Positions 1 through 9,537 are shown, numbered from the stretch's first letter. The stretch is 64,000 nt of DNA from Winogradskyella undariae (GCF_013285155.1 NZ_JABTEL010000001.1:1-64000); one strand, 5' to 3'. Numbers and translations are program-made. The notes: a model not told the origin generated them from the letters alone.

Positions 1-64
1 AGAGTAGTTAAGCCCGTTTGCGCCGATGGTACTACTTTACTGTGGAAGAGTAGGTCGCCGCCTT
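1..64 (+). rRNA. rrf: 5S ribosomal RNA, 3' part
   Basis: The first bases match the 3' half of a Bacteroidota 5S rRNA: the AAGCCCGTTTGCGCCGATGG block followed by GAGTAGGTCGCCGCC. The 5' half lies outside the window. A perfect 12-bp terminator hairpin starts seven bases downstream, as expected for the end of an rRNA operon. The exact mature 3' end is uncertain by a few bases. Confidence 0.9.
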
Positions 65-70
65 TTTAAG

Positions 71-102
71 AACCCTTACTAGTTAGCTAGTAAGGGTTTT
101 TT
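71..102 (+). terminator. Terminator of the rRNA operon
   Basis: A perfect 12-bp inverted repeat (71-82 with 87-98, loop TTAG) is followed by a T run. It lies directly after the 5S rRNA and is a typical intrinsic terminator. Confidence 0.9.
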
Positions 103-243
103 GTGTTTTAGAACTTTTGATTTCTAATAAATGTTTAGAAGTAAAGCTAAGCTTATACTAAAGTATTTATTTTATGTTTTAATAACGTTTCATTTATTAT
201 ATTTGAATTGATCTAGATGATCTCAATGTCTTAAAATAGAATA

Positions 244-2028
244 ATGCTAAAACGAATTTTTCTTTTACTTATAATCTGTTGCTGGTATTCTGGTTTTTCA
301 CAAACAAACGAAGACCAGGCTGAAAGTTATTATATAAAAGGAGAATTTAAAAAAGCATTAATTATCTATGAAAATCTAGTTAAAGAAAGTCCTTATCACT
401 ACCAGTACAATTTAAAGCTCATAGATATTTACCAACAGTTAGAGCAGTTTAGTGATGCTAGAGAGATTATTATAAAAATCTTATCACAGCGATACAACCC
501 TATGACAGTTGTTGTTTTAGGTTATAATTATCAATTAGAAGGCAATCAATTAGCTGCGGATAAATATTATGGTCAAACAATTGACTTTATAGATGAAAAT
601 CCTAACTACATTAATTCAGTAGCAAAGAGATTTGAAGATTATTCTCTTTTAGATAAAGCGATAGAAGTCTATGAAAAAGGAAAAAGATTAACACCAGAAA
701 AAAACTATAGTCTTCAATTAGCTAGAATTTATGGTGATCAAGGTGATGTAGAATTAATGTTTTCTAATTATATAGATTTCATTGCTTATTCTCCTGATCA
801 TATCAATAGTATTAAGCGTGCATTTAGCGACTTTGTATCTGAAGATAGTTCTAATGATAATAATATATATTTAAGACGTCAGTTACTAAAAAAAATACAG
901 CAACAGCCAAAAATCTACTGGTACGAAATGTTGAGTTGGTTATACGTACAAGAAAAAGCGTATAAAAAATCTTTTATTCAAGAAAAGGCACTTTATAAAC
1001 GTAGTCAAGAAAGTTTCTATCGTATTATTGAATTAGCTTCTATTGCACATGAGGACAACGACGATGAAACGGCACAGACGATTTATAAGTTTATATTAGA
1101 ATCAACTCAAAATTTGGGAGCACTTTTAAATGCTCATAAATCTCTTTTAGAAATTGAGACTAATAATGCTGATGATAAAATGATATTAGAGATAGATAAA
1201 AAATATCAATCTCTATTTGAAGAATACGGAAAATCTGAAAGAACACTACCATTACAACTTGCTTATGGTAAATTCTTAGCGTTTAACTTAAAAGACACAG
1301 AATCTGCCATTAAATTTTTAAAGAAAAGTTTAAAACTTTCTATATCTAAATTTCAGCAGGCAGAAGTTAAATTACTATTAGCTGATATTTTAGTCCTTCA
1401 AGAAAAGTTTAATGAGGCTTTGATTTATTATTCTCAAATACAAGTCAACTTAAAAAATAGTCCTCTTGCACAAGAAGCACGATTTAAAGTTGCTAAAACC
1501 AGTTATTATAAAGGTGATTTTGATTGGGCAGAATCTCAACTTAATATCTTAAAATCTTCAACTTCACAGCTTATTGCAAATGATGCGTTAGATTTAAAAC
1601 TTTTGATCTCTGATAACAAATATGAGGATAGTACACAAACAGCATTAAAACAATATGCTAAAGCCGATTTGTTTGCCTTTCAGAATAAAACAAAAGAAGC
1701 GATTACGCTTTTATCTCAAATTTTAAAAGAACATAAAGGGGGAAGTATAACTGACCAAACTCTTTTTCAACAAGCCAAACTTTTTGAAAAAACAAAACAA
1801 TTTGATAAAGCTGAATCTAATTATTTAGAAATTATAAAAGATTATGGCGAAGGTATTTTAGCTGATGATGCTCATTACTATTTAGCAGAACTCTATAATA
1901 CACAATTAGCAAATCCTGAAGAAGCCAAAGAACATTACGAGCGCATTTTATTTGATTACCAAGATAGTATTTATTTTATTGAAGCTAGACGACGTTTTAG
2001 AGCGTTACGTGGAGATCTTTTAAATTGA
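244..2028 (+). CDS. Exported tetratricopeptide-repeat protein
   Basis: The 594-residue protein starts with a Lys/Arg plus hydrophobic stretch ending in GFSQ, a likely Sec signal peptide, so it should act in the periplasm or at the envelope. The rest is almost wholly helical with degenerate TPR units: one set near residues 25-120 and a clearer set in the last 250 residues, for example around AQEARFKVAKTSYYKGDFDW and the terminal ADDAHYYLAELYNTQL segment. TPR proteins are scaffolds for protein contacts; the partner cannot be read from the sequence. It stands alone between the rRNA terminator and the DUF4286 gene. A role in envelope assembly is possible but is only inference. Confidence 0.85.
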   Translation: MLKRIFLLLIICCWYSGFSQTNEDQAESYYIKGEFKKALIIYENLVKESPYHYQYNLKLIDIYQQLEQFSDAREIIIKILSQRYNPMTVVVLGYNYQLEGNQLAADKYYGQTIDFIDENPNYINSVAKRFEDYSLLDKAIEVYEKGKRLTPEKNYSLQLARIYGDQGDVELMFSNYIDFIAYSPDHINSIKRAFSDFVSEDSSNDNNIYLRRQLLKKIQQQPKIYWYEMLSWLYVQEKAYKKSFIQEKALYKRSQESFYRIIELASIAHEDNDDETAQTIYKFILESTQNLGALLNAHKSLLEIETNNADDKMILEIDKKYQSLFEEYGKSERTLPLQLAYGKFLAFNLKDTESAIKFLKKSLKLSISKFQQAEVKLLLADILVLQEKFNEALIYYSQIQVNLKNSPLAQEARFKVAKTSYYKGDFDWAESQLNILKSSTSQLIANDALDLKLLISDNKYEDSTQTALKQYAKADLFAFQNKTKEAITLLSQILKEHKGGSITDQTLFQQAKLFEKTKQFDKAESNYLEIIKDYGEGILADDAHYYLAELYNTQLANPEEAKEHYERILFDYQDSIYFIEARRRFRALRGDLLN

Positions 2029-2226
2029 TTTTCAGTATTAAATTATACTTTCAATTGCCAAATATAGATAATTTGTATTCGCTTATAGGTTTTGTTATTA
2101 GTCTATAACTCTTTTTTTAGTTTCTTTCCAAAACTATTTATAGTATTTTAATTTTGTAATAGAGTTTTAAGTCCGTTTTCCTATTTTCGTGTTAAGAACT
2201 ATATTAAACTATCATTTTTTAATTCT

Positions 2227-2234
2227 TATTTTTG
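2227..2234 (+). promoter_or_regulatory. Bacteroidota -7 box upstream of the DUF4286 gene
   Basis: TATTTTTG matches the Bacteroidota -7 consensus TAnnTTTG and lies 23 bases before the ATG at 2258. It falls inside an upstream in-frame extension of that gene and so argues for the shorter start. No clear -33 TTG was seen. Confidence 0.45.
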
Positions 2235-2257
2235 CGTTCAATTTAAATTTTAATAAA

Positions 2258-2575
2258 ATGATTATATATAATGTTACTCTTAACATTGATAAAAGTATTC
2301 ATGACGAATGGTTAATATGGATTAAAGACCATATTGCAGAAGTGTTGGCTACAGGTAAATTTAAAGAAGCTAAGCTTACCAAAGTTTTGGTAGAGGATGA
2401 AGAGACAGATACGTATTCTGTGCAATATAGAGCACACTCTAGAGAAGCATTAGAGGCTTATTACGATAATGATGCCGATAGTTTAAGACAAGTAGGGCTT
2501 AAGCGTTTTGGAGAAAAAGTTTTATCATTTAGAACAGAATTAGAAGTGATAGATGAATATTTTGTGAAAGCATAA
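2258..2575 (+). CDS. DUF4286 family protein
   Basis: A 105-residue cytosolic protein beginning MIIYNVTLNID, the usual start of DUF4286 proteins. These are small ferredoxin-fold-like proteins common in Bacteroidota, with no established function. The reading frame continues 23 codons upstream to 2189, but that extension is a hydrophobic, low-complexity segment that overlaps a TAnnTTTG promoter box. The ATG at 2258 is therefore preferred. It is a single gene with about 230 bases of non-coding DNA on each side. The family call is fairly sure; nothing here indicates the biological role. Confidence 0.8.
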   Translation: MIIYNVTLNIDKSIHDEWLIWIKDHIAEVLATGKFKEAKLTKVLVEDEETDTYSVQYRAHSREALEAYYDNDADSLRQVGLKRFGEKVLSFRTELEVIDEYFVKA

Positions 2576-2775
2576 ATCATCATCCTGTTAAGTATTGAGA
2601 TTTTAATATGATATATCGGTGATTTAATACCAATGTTATTTTCTATTTCTTAGCCAGCCTAAAGGTTTTACTGCCTTACAATTTTATAATCAGATTTTAA
2701 TTGTGTCCAATGTTTCAAGATTCTTTGTTTCCTGAAATAAACTTAGAACTTTTCGCCTCTCAATTAACCATCGCT

Positions 2776-2783
2776 TATCTTTG
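2776..2783 (+). promoter_or_regulatory. Putative -7 box for ksgA
   Basis: TATCTTTG fits TAnnTTTG and lies 32 bases upstream of the GTG start of ksgA. The -33 region is not a clear match, so this is a pattern-based call. Confidence 0.45.
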
Positions 2784-2815
2784 CATCACAACTCATTAAA
2801 AACAGCCTTGTATTC

Positions 2816-3604
2816 GTGGAAAATCAACATCAAGTAAAAGCAAAAAAACATTTAGGACAGCATTTCCTAACAGACGAATCTATAGCGCAAGACATAGCAG
2901 ATAGTTTATCTCTTGAAGGATATAGTGATGTTTTAGAAATTGGTCCGGGAATGGGTGTGCTTACTAAATATCTTCTAAAAAAAGATACCACGACGCATGT
3001 TATTGAAATCGATACAGAGTCTGTTGCTTATTTAAAAAATAATTACCTTCATTTAGCAGATAGAGTTATTGAAAAAGATTTTTTAAGGTACGATTTAAAC
3101 CTTGTTTTTAACGGTAAGCCTTATGCTATTATTGGTAATTTCCCTTATAATATTTCATCTCAAATATTATTTAAAACTTTAGAAATGAGGGATCAAATTC
3201 CTGAGTTTTCAGGGATGTTTCAAAAAGAAGTTGCTCTTAGAATCTGTTCTAAAGAAGGTTCTAAGGTTTATGGTATTTTATCTGTATTAACACAAGCTTT
3301 TTATGATGCCGAATATCTATTTACGGTACCTCCAACTGTTTTTAATCCTCCACCAAGAGTAGATTCGGGTGTTTTACGTCTTAAGCGAAAAGAAAATTTT
3401 ACGTTGCCATGCGATGAGAAATTGTTTTTTAGAGTTGTAAAAACAGGATTTCAACAACGTAGAAAAACATTGCGTAACAGTTTAAAAACATTTGATCTGT
3501 CAGATGATTTAAAAGCAAATACTATATTTGGCCAGCGACCAGAACAATTAAGCGTTTCACAATTTATTGAGTTAACATCGCTAATTGAAAATGATAAAGA
3601 TTAA
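2816..3604 (+). CDS. ksgA: 16S rRNA dimethyladenosine transferase KsgA/RsmA
   Basis: This enzyme dimethylates two adjacent adenines near the 3' end of 16S rRNA using S-adenosylmethionine, a late step in 30S assembly. The 262-residue length is normal for the family. Visible motifs are KKHLGQHFL at the N-terminus, the SAM-binding [10 protein letters not shown] at residues 41-50, and the catalytic NFPY at 108-111 (NLPY in many relatives). The C-terminal part carries [10 protein letters not shown], typical of KsgA. The start codon is GTG at 2816; there is no upstream in-frame ATG that fits better. It is followed after 56 bases by mgtE, which also starts with GTG, and the two may be co-transcribed. 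Confidence 0.95.
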   Translation: MENQHQVKAKKHLGQHFLTDESIAQDIADSLSLEGYSDVLEIGPGMGVLTKYLLKKDTTTHVIEIDTESVAYLKNNYLHLADRVIEKDFLRYDLNLVFNGKPYAIIGNFPYNISSQILFKTLEMRDQIPEFSGMFQKEVALRICSKEGSKVYGILSVLTQAFYDAEYLFTVPPTVFNPPPRVDSGVLRLKRKENFTLPCDEKLFFRVVKTGFQQRRKTLRNSLKTFDLSDDLKANTIFGQRPEQLSVSQFIELTSLIENDKD

Positions 3605-3660
3605 CTTTTACATTTAATCATTAAGTCCTATAATAACAACTCTAAATAGCAAACTTAAGA

Positions 3661-5037
3661 GTGGAAGATAATAGTCAAGATAACATCCAATTTCAGCTTA
3701 CCGATAAACTTGTAGAAAAGGTAGAGATCCTTGTCGAAAAACAAAACGACAAAGAAATTAAATCACTTTTAAATGAGTATCACCACGCGGATATTGCCGA
3801 AATTCTTGATGAGTTAAATCTAGATGAAGCTGTATATGTTATAAAGCTTTTGGGTTCTGAAATAACTTCAGAAATCCTAATGGAGCTTGATGAAGATATT
3901 AGAGAAAAGGTCCTTAAAAATCTTTCTAATAAAGAGATTGCTGAAGAGATTGAAGAGTTAGATACGGATGATGCTGCAGATATTATAGCAGAACTTCCCG
4001 AAGACAGGCAAGCCGAAGTTATTTCGCAAATTGAAGATACTGAGCATAGAGAAGAAATTCAAGAACTTTTAGCTTACGATGAAGATACAGCAGGTGGACT
4101 CATGGCAAAAGAGCTCGTTAAAGTTTACGAAACGTGGACTGTTGCAGGCTGTTTACGTCGCATTAGAGGTCAGGCTAGAGATGTAACAAGAGTACATTCT
4201 GTTTATGTAGTAGATAGACAAGGCAAACTTATTGGTCGGTTATCTTTAAAAGATTTAATTGTTTCTAAAAGTGATCAAAAAATCGCAGATATTGTTAAAG
4301 ACAATGTGGCTTGGGTTCATGTCCATGATGATGTAGAAGACGTTGCAAAAATAATGGCTAAATACGATTTAGAAGCTGTTCCTGTAGTTAACGATCACAA
4401 CATTCTTGTTGGTCGCATTACGGTCGATGATATTATAGATGTCATTAGAGAAGAAGCCGACAAAGATTACCAATTAGCAGCAGGTATTTCTCAAGACGTA
4501 GAAGCCGATGATAGTATTCTAAAACTCACAAAAGCACGTTTACCTTGGTTGTTTATTGGTATGTTTGGAGGGCTTGGTGCAGCTAGTATTATAGAGCAGT
4601 TTAATGATAATATGGGCAATTTTGTAGTCCTATTAAGTTTTGTTCCGCTTATCCAGGCAACTGCCGGAAATGTAGGCGTACAATCCTCAGCTATCGTAGT
4701 TCAGGGTATTGCTAATGGCACTATTGATGGTAAAATTTTAAAACGATTATTCAAAGAGTTTTTACTAGGCGTAGTTAATGGTATTGCTATTTCTTTAGTT
4801 GCTATTTTAATCACTCATTTTATTTTCGGAACCCCATATATTGTATCCATAACCATTAGTATTGCTTTAATTGCTGTGATTATTATGGCCGCTCTTATCG
4901 GGACTTTTATTCCTATTTTCTTAGACAAACGTGGTATTGATCCAGCCGTTGCTACAGGTCCTTTTATAACCACTAGCAACGATGTTTTCGGGATTTTAAT
5001 TTATTTCCTTATTGCTAAATTAATTTTAGGTATTTAA
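3661..5037 (+). CDS. mgtE: Magnesium transporter MgtE
   Basis: A homodimeric inner-membrane Mg2+ channel whose cytosolic domains sense Mg2+. The 458 residues show the family order: an acidic helical N domain (about 20-120), a CBS pair (about 135-255), a connecting helix, and a five-helix membrane domain (about 290-458). The membrane part contains the family signature QATAGNVGVQSSAIVVQG, near the pore, and a conserved TSNDVFGI segment near the end. Length and order match characterised MgtE proteins. The start is GTG at 3661. Gating in this family is by Mg2+ binding between the N and CBS domains; nothing in the upstream sequence suggests a Mg2+ riboswitch. Confidence 0.95.
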   Translation: MEDNSQDNIQFQLTDKLVEKVEILVEKQNDKEIKSLLNEYHHADIAEILDELNLDEAVYVIKLLGSEITSEILMELDEDIREKVLKNLSNKEIAEEIEELDTDDAADIIAELPEDRQAEVISQIEDTEHREEIQELLAYDEDTAGGLMAKELVKVYETWTVAGCLRRIRGQARDVTRVHSVYVVDRQGKLIGRLSLKDLIVSKSDQKIADIVKDNVAWVHVHDDVEDVAKIMAKYDLEAVPVVNDHNILVGRITVDDIIDVIREEADKDYQLAAGISQDVEADDSILKLTKARLPWLFIGMFGGLGAASIIEQFNDNMGNFVVLLSFVPLIQATAGNVGVQSSAIVVQGIANGTIDGKILKRLFKEFLLGVVNGIAISLVAILITHFIFGTPYIVSITISIALIAVIIMAALIGTFIPIFLDKRGIDPAVATGPFITTSNDVFGILIYFLIAKLILGI

Positions 5038-5040
5038 TAT

Positions 5041-5133
5041 TTGGGCGTTACCACAAAGGTCAGGCTTTCACTACTCGCTTTTTGCAGAAAAAGCAAAAGA
5101 GCTCAAACAAGCCGTTCAATCCTTAACGCAAAT
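5041..5133. repeat. Flavobacterial extragenic repeat-like element
   Basis: The gap between mgtE and the dehydrogenase gene holds a structured element: GGGCGTTACC at the left edge, a perfect GCTTTTT/AAAAAGC hairpin (5077-5083 with 5088-5094), and TTCAATCCTTAACGC at the right edge. GCGTTA (5045-5050) and TAACGC (5124-5129) form terminal inverted repeats. From memory, the GGGCGTTACC...GGTC-GGCTTTC...TTCAATCC-TAACGC pattern recurs between genes in many Bacteroidota genomes. Only one copy was noticed in this window, so its repeat nature cannot be shown here. Confidence 0.5.
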
Positions 5134-5233
5134 CCTCGTTTTCATTCAAAATAGAACACAAGCCTAGCACAAATCTTTGTAACTTTACTTCATAAAATTT
5201 CTAAATAAGACACCTGCTTTAGAAGGTATTGCT

Positions 5234-6175
5234 ATGAAAATATTACACTTAGACGCCAATCATCCATTATTACTAAATCAACTTAATGATTTAGGATTTA
5301 CCAATCACGAAGACTTTACCTCTTCAAAATCAGAAATTGAAGCTAAAATTGCCGATTACGATGGTCTAATCATCCGAAGTCGCTTTAGTATAGATAAAGC
5401 ATTTTTAGATGCCGCAACACAACTCAAATTTATAGGTCGTGTAGGCGCAGGATTAGAAAACATAGATTGCACATACGCCCAAGAAAAAGGAGTGCATCTT
5501 ATTTCTGCACCAGAAGGTAACCGAAATGCCGTTGGTGAGCATGCTTTAGGAATGTTACTTTCACTTTTTAATAAACTAAATAAAGCCGATAAAGAAGTTA
5601 GAGAAGGTAAATGGTTACGTGAGGAAAACCGAGGATTAGAGTTAGATGGTAAAACAGTTGGACTTATTGGTTACGGAAATATGGGGAATGCTTTTGCTAA
5701 AAAACTACGTGGTTTTGATGTCGATGTTTTATGTTACGATATTAAACCCGACGTAGGTAATGCAAACGCCACACAAGTTACACTTGAAGAATTAAAAACA
5801 AAAGCCGATGTGTTAAGCTTGCATATACCACAAACCGATTTAACACTCAATATGGTAAATTCGGACTTTATAAACGGATTTAAAAAACCATTTTGGCTTA
5901 TTAATACGGCACGTGGAAAAAGTGTAGTTACCAAAGATTTAGTAGAAGCATTAGAATCTGGTAAAATTTTAGGAGCAGGATTAGATGTTTTAGAATACGA
6001 AAAATCATCATTCGAAAATTTATTTTCTTCCGATGCAATGCCTAAAGCTTTTCAATATCTTATAAATTCTGAAAAAGTTCTATTATCACCACATGTCGCT
6101 GGTTGGACTATTGAAAGTAACATAAAACTCTCACAAACCATTGTGGATAAAATTATCGCTTTTTCAAAAAAGTAA
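5234..6175 (+). CDS. D-2-hydroxyacid dehydrogenase (SerA-like)
   Basis: An NAD-dependent oxidoreductase of the D-isomer-specific 2-hydroxyacid dehydrogenase family, most like D-3-phosphoglycerate dehydrogenase, which starts serine synthesis. The 313 residues include the NAD-binding GYGNMG at 146-151 and the catalytic triad candidates Arg227 (in NTARGKS), Glu254 (in LDVLEYE) and His287 (in LSPHVAGW). There is no C-terminal ACT domain, so it would be the short form of SerA if that is its role. No serC or other serine gene is nearby, so substrate is not proven; a glycerate or other 2-keto acid reductase remains possible. Confidence 0.85.
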   Translation: MKILHLDANHPLLLNQLNDLGFTNHEDFTSSKSEIEAKIADYDGLIIRSRFSIDKAFLDAATQLKFIGRVGAGLENIDCTYAQEKGVHLISAPEGNRNAVGEHALGMLLSLFNKLNKADKEVREGKWLREENRGLELDGKTVGLIGYGNMGNAFAKKLRGFDVDVLCYDIKPDVGNANATQVTLEELKTKADVLSLHIPQTDLTLNMVNSDFINGFKKPFWLINTARGKSVVTKDLVEALESGKILGAGLDVLEYEKSSFENLFSSDAMPKAFQYLINSEKVLLSPHVAGWTIESNIKLSQTIVDKIIAFSKK

Positions 6176-6266
6176 TACGTTTTGTTTAAATTCAACATAT
6201 TTCAATCTTAATAGACTAAAATCAGAGTCGTGCTTTTTTTAAGAAAAATAAAAGTACCTTGTAAGT

Positions 6267-7976
6267 ATGTCAACTACTAAAAATAACACTCCGCAAATCA
6301 CTTATGATACCATTATTATTGGTTCTGGAGTTGGTGGTTTATCCGCCGCAATATGTCTTGCTAGAGCAGGTCAAAAAGTATTAGTCTTAGAGCAACATGA
6401 TGTTCCTGGAGGCTGGTGTCATAGTTTTTATCTTAACGGTTATAGATTTACGCCAGGTGTGCATTATGTTGGTTTACTAGACAAAGGTCAATCTACAAGC
6501 GAACTTTACGAAGGTTTAGGTATTGCAAATGATATTGCTTTCTATAAAATGAATCCTAAAGCTTATGAACATTGCCACATTGGAAAAGAACGCTTTGATT
6601 ACCCTTCAAATTTCGAGGATTTAAAAGCGGCCTTAATAGAACTTTTTCCACATGAAAAAAAAGGAATTATTAAGTATCTAACCTTAGTTAAAAATGTTGG
6701 TAGGCAGTTGCAGCTTATTCCAAAAATAAAGGGTTTATGGCAACAAATTACAATTCCCTTTCGTACTAAACATATGGGAAAATATGCACCCTTTAGTTTA
6801 AAACGCGTTGTTAATTGGCATGTAAAAGATCCATTATTACAAAGTATTTTAAATGTGCAATTTGGTGATCATGGTTTGCCGCCATCTAAAGCAAGTTTTG
6901 TTATGCATGCTGCTATTATGGATCATTATTCTGCTGGGGGCTATTATCCAATGGGTGGAGGTGGATCTTTAGTTAAAGCCATGACTAATAAAATAAAAAA
7001 GTATCATGGAGTAGTACAAACTAGTACTTCTGTAAAACAAATTTTATTAGAAGGAAGTCATACAAAAAAAGCTATTGGTGTAGAATTAGAATCTGGAGAG
7101 CAACTTTTTGCCAAACGCATTATCTCTAATGCTGATCCTGGTATTACATATTCTAAACTTATTGGAGAAACGCATTTAAGTAAAAAATTGCTTAAAAAAT
7201 TAAATGGAACAAAATATTCATGTACGTCTATCATGTTGTTTTTAACAGTAGATATGGATGTGAAAAATGCAGGTTTAGATTCCGGAAATATCTGGTTATT
7301 GTCTGACCAAGATTTAGATAAAGTATATAATGATTCACAAAAAATAGACCTTTTAGAAGACGAAGAATTTCCGGGTATGTTTATTAGTTGTACCACATTA
7401 AAAGATCCTGTAAGTTTTGATGGAAAATATCACACAATAGAAGCAATTACATATATAAATTACGATGCTTTTGCAGCTTTTAAAGACGAAACGGAGAAGC
7501 GTTCACCTGCCTATTTAGAATTTAAAGAAGCTATAATTCAGAAGTTTTTAAAAAGTATAGAAAAGGTCGTTCCTGGTATTACTTCAAATATTGTACATCA
7601 AGAATTAGGGACACCAATAACTAATGAATACTATATTAATGCTACAAAAGGAAACGTTTACGGTACAGAAAAAAGCTTAAAGCATATTGGTCCTTTTGCT
7701 TATAAAATGAAAACCGAAATAGAAAATCTCTATATGTGTGGTTCTAGTACATTATCTCATGGTGTTGCTGGAGCTGGATATTCGGGTGTTCAAACTGCAG
7801 CCGTTATTTTAGGATGCAAACAAGACGATTTAATACAGGCTGATTCCTCACAAAATCTACGTGTTTATGATGCAGAAGATAATAGTAATTACCCCAATTG
7901 GATGTTAAAAAAAATTGTGCTTAAAAAATCTAAATTAGCTTCTAAAGATGTTTTTACTAATTTAGAAAACTCATAA
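6267..7976 (+). CDS. FAD-dependent oxidoreductase, phytoene desaturase/carotenoid isomerase-like
   Basis: A 569-residue flavoprotein. Residues 13-45 form the FAD-binding dinucleotide motif (IIIGSGVGGLSAA with the acidic residue in VLEQHD), followed by PGGWCHSF. A second FAD-contact region lies near the C-terminus (YMCGSSTLSHGVAGAGYSG). The arrangement matches the CrtI/CrtISO/retinol-saturase group, which desaturates, isomerises or reduces polyene chains. No phytoene synthase or other carotenoid gene lies next to it, so substrate is unknown. Only 10 bases separate it from the DUF1801 gene, and the two are probably co-transcribed. Confidence 0.8.
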   Translation: MSTTKNNTPQITYDTIIIGSGVGGLSAAICLARAGQKVLVLEQHDVPGGWCHSFYLNGYRFTPGVHYVGLLDKGQSTSELYEGLGIANDIAFYKMNPKAYEHCHIGKERFDYPSNFEDLKAALIELFPHEKKGIIKYLTLVKNVGRQLQLIPKIKGLWQQITIPFRTKHMGKYAPFSLKRVVNWHVKDPLLQSILNVQFGDHGLPPSKASFVMHAAIMDHYSAGGYYPMGGGGSLVKAMTNKIKKYHGVVQTSTSVKQILLEGSHTKKAIGVELESGEQLFAKRIISNADPGITYSKLIGETHLSKKLLKKLNGTKYSCTSIMLFLTVDMDVKNAGLDSGNIWLLSDQDLDKVYNDSQKIDLLEDEEFPGMFISCTTLKDPVSFDGKYHTIEAITYINYDAFAAFKDETEKRSPAYLEFKEAIIQKFLKSIEKVVPGITSNIVHQELGTPITNEYYINATKGNVYGTEKSLKHIGPFAYKMKTEIENLYMCGSSTLSHGVAGAGYSGVQTAAVILGCKQDDLIQADSSQNLRVYDAEDNSNYPNWMLKKIVLKKSKLASKDVFTNLENS

Positions 7977-7986
7977 ACGTATCTCT

Positions 7987-8442
7987 ATGCAATATAAGGC
8001 CACAAGTGCTGAAGATTATATTAAACAAGCTCCAGAAGATTGTCAGCAAATATTACAAAAATTAAGAGATGTTATTAGACTTAACTTACCTAAAGGTTTT
8101 GAAGAAGGCATTCAATATGGAATGATTGGTTATTATGTGCCACATTCTGTATATCCTGATGGTTACCATTGTGATCCTAAAATACCTTTACCTTTTATGA
8201 GTTTTGCTTCTCAAAAGAACTCAATAAATCTATACCATAGCGGTATATATGCCCAACAAGAATTACATGATTGGTTTATTAACGAATATCCTAAGCATTG
8301 CAAACGTAAATTAGATATGGGAAAAAGCTGTATTAGATTTAAAAAAATGGATGAAATTCCTTTTGAATTAATAGGAGAACTCGTTACGAAGTTAACTTAT
8401 GAAGAGTGGATTAAAATTTATGAGCAAACAATAAAAAAGTAA
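7987..8442 (+). CDS. DUF1801 domain protein (YdhG-like)
   Basis: A 151-residue cytosolic protein with the DUF1801 pattern: an N-terminal helix pair containing CQQILQKLRDVI, the EEGIQYGMIGYYVP core, a SFASQKNSINLYHSG strand region, and a C-terminal GKSCIRFKKMDEIP segment. The family is widespread and has no well-established biochemical role; its fold resembles the YdhG/SufE-like group. It follows the oxidoreductase gene by 10 bases, which suggests a shared transcript but not a shared pathway. The ATG at 7987 fits the family start. Confidence 0.85.
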   Translation: MQYKATSAEDYIKQAPEDCQQILQKLRDVIRLNLPKGFEEGIQYGMIGYYVPHSVYPDGYHCDPKIPLPFMSFASQKNSINLYHSGIYAQQELHDWFINEYPKHCKRKLDMGKSCIRFKKMDEIPFELIGELVTKLTYEEWIKIYEQTIKK

Positions 8443-8513
8443 TAATAAAACGCTCTTACGGTTACTTTACATTATCGAAATTTTATTATAAGAGTGTGAA
8501 AATTTAAGACAAA

Positions 8514-8900
8514 ATGAAAAAACGAGTTACAGGTATTGGTGGATTATTTTTTAAAACAAAAGATCCAAAAGCCTCTAAAGATTGGTATAATAAACATCTT
8601 GGTTTTAATACAGATGATTATGGTTCTACGTTTTGGTGGAAAGACAAAGAAGGTAAAGAATGTTCAACACAATGGAGTCCTTTCCCTGATGAGACCAAGT
8701 ATTTTGAGCCTTCCCCAAAAGAATTTATGTTTAACTACCGTGTTGAAGATTTAGAGACGCTTTTAAAAGTCTTAAAAGACGAAGGTGTAACAATTGTAGG
8801 TGATATGGAGACTTATGATTATGGTAAGTTTGCTTGGATTCTAGATAATGAAAATAATAAAATTGAATTATGGGAACCTATTGATTCTGCATTTAAGTAA
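8514..8900 (+). CDS. VOC family protein (glyoxalase/bleomycin-resistance fold)
   Basis: A 128-residue protein with the paired beta-alpha-beta-beta-beta modules of the vicinal oxygen chelate superfamily. The first module holds KDPKASKDWYNKHLGF, and the second ends in ILDNENNKIELWEP with a conserved Glu that is commonly a metal ligand. Members include glyoxalase I, dioxygenases and antibiotic-binding proteins. The sequence alone does not choose between them. It is a single gene with about 70 bases of non-coding DNA on each side. Confidence 0.85.
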   Translation: MKKRVTGIGGLFFKTKDPKASKDWYNKHLGFNTDDYGSTFWWKDKEGKECSTQWSPFPDETKYFEPSPKEFMFNYRVEDLETLLKVLKDEGVTIVGDMETYDYGKFAWILDNENNKIELWEPIDSAFK

Positions 8901-8975
8901 TTATCTGCGTTTTTTCACTAAATTTGACGCTATCAAAAATCTGTAATAATACTAACCATTAAATTAAATAAACAA

Positions 8976-9422
8976 ATGTCAGACGATAATAAAAATTTAG
9001 GTAATGATCTTAACGATATGTTAGATGATGCTAAAGACAATGCAAAAAAAGCAGGTGAAACAATAAGTAAAAAAGTTAATGAAATTACAGACGAAGCTAA
9101 AGAGTCTGCAAAGGAGTTTTCTGATGATGCTAAAGAAACATTTAGTAATGCACCCGGAGACAATAAGAAAATGTTAGCAGGTATATTAGCTATTTTACTT
9201 GGTGCTTTTGGAGTTCATAAATTTATTTTAGGTTACAATAAAGAAGGTGGAATCTTATTAGGTATTACACTATTAGGTATTGTTTTATCTTGTGTAGGCG
9301 TTGGTATTCTTGTTGTTTGGCTTGTGGGTCTAGTTGGTTTAATTGAAGGGATTATTTACCTCACAAAATCAGATGAAGACTTCTATAATACATACCAAGT
9401 AGGAAAAAAATCTTGGTTTTAA
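8976..9422 (+). CDS. TM2 domain membrane protein with charged helical N-terminus
   Basis: The first 60 or so of 148 residues are a charged, Ala/Lys/Glu/Asp-rich helix with repeated DDAKDNAKKA-type units, like LEA or YtxH-type sequences. Residues 67-130 form a TM2 domain: two membrane helices with the typical GVHKFILGYNKEGG turn and a conserved Asp/Lys-rich linker. The last residues (YQVGKKSWF) are cytosolic or periplasmic. TM2 proteins have no single agreed function. A strong hairpin terminator follows the gene. Confidence 0.85.
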   Translation: MSDDNKNLGNDLNDMLDDAKDNAKKAGETISKKVNEITDEAKESAKEFSDDAKETFSNAPGDNKKMLAGILAILLGAFGVHKFILGYNKEGGILLGITLLGIVLSCVGVGILVVWLVGLVGLIEGIIYLTKSDEDFYNTYQVGKKSWF

Positions 9423-9442
9423 GCGATCTTAAAAATATTTAT

Positions 9443-9474
9443 AAAAAAACCAGAACGTGAGTTCTGGTTTTTTT
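9443..9474. terminator. Bidirectional terminator between TM2 gene and acyltransferase gene
   Basis: A perfect 14-bp inverted repeat (9443-9456 with 9461-9474, loop GTGA) is bounded by an A run on the left and a T run on the right. It can end transcription from both converging genes. Confidence 0.9.
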
Positions 9475-9537
9475 ATGAAGTATTATTAAAATCAAAAACA
9501 AGTAACCTTGTTAAGTGTTTGTGATAAATAGACTTGC

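Noticed and set aside
2189-2257. 23-codon N-terminal extension of the DUF4286 protein
   Set aside because: It overlaps a TAnnTTTG promoter box, and the family begins at MIIYNV.
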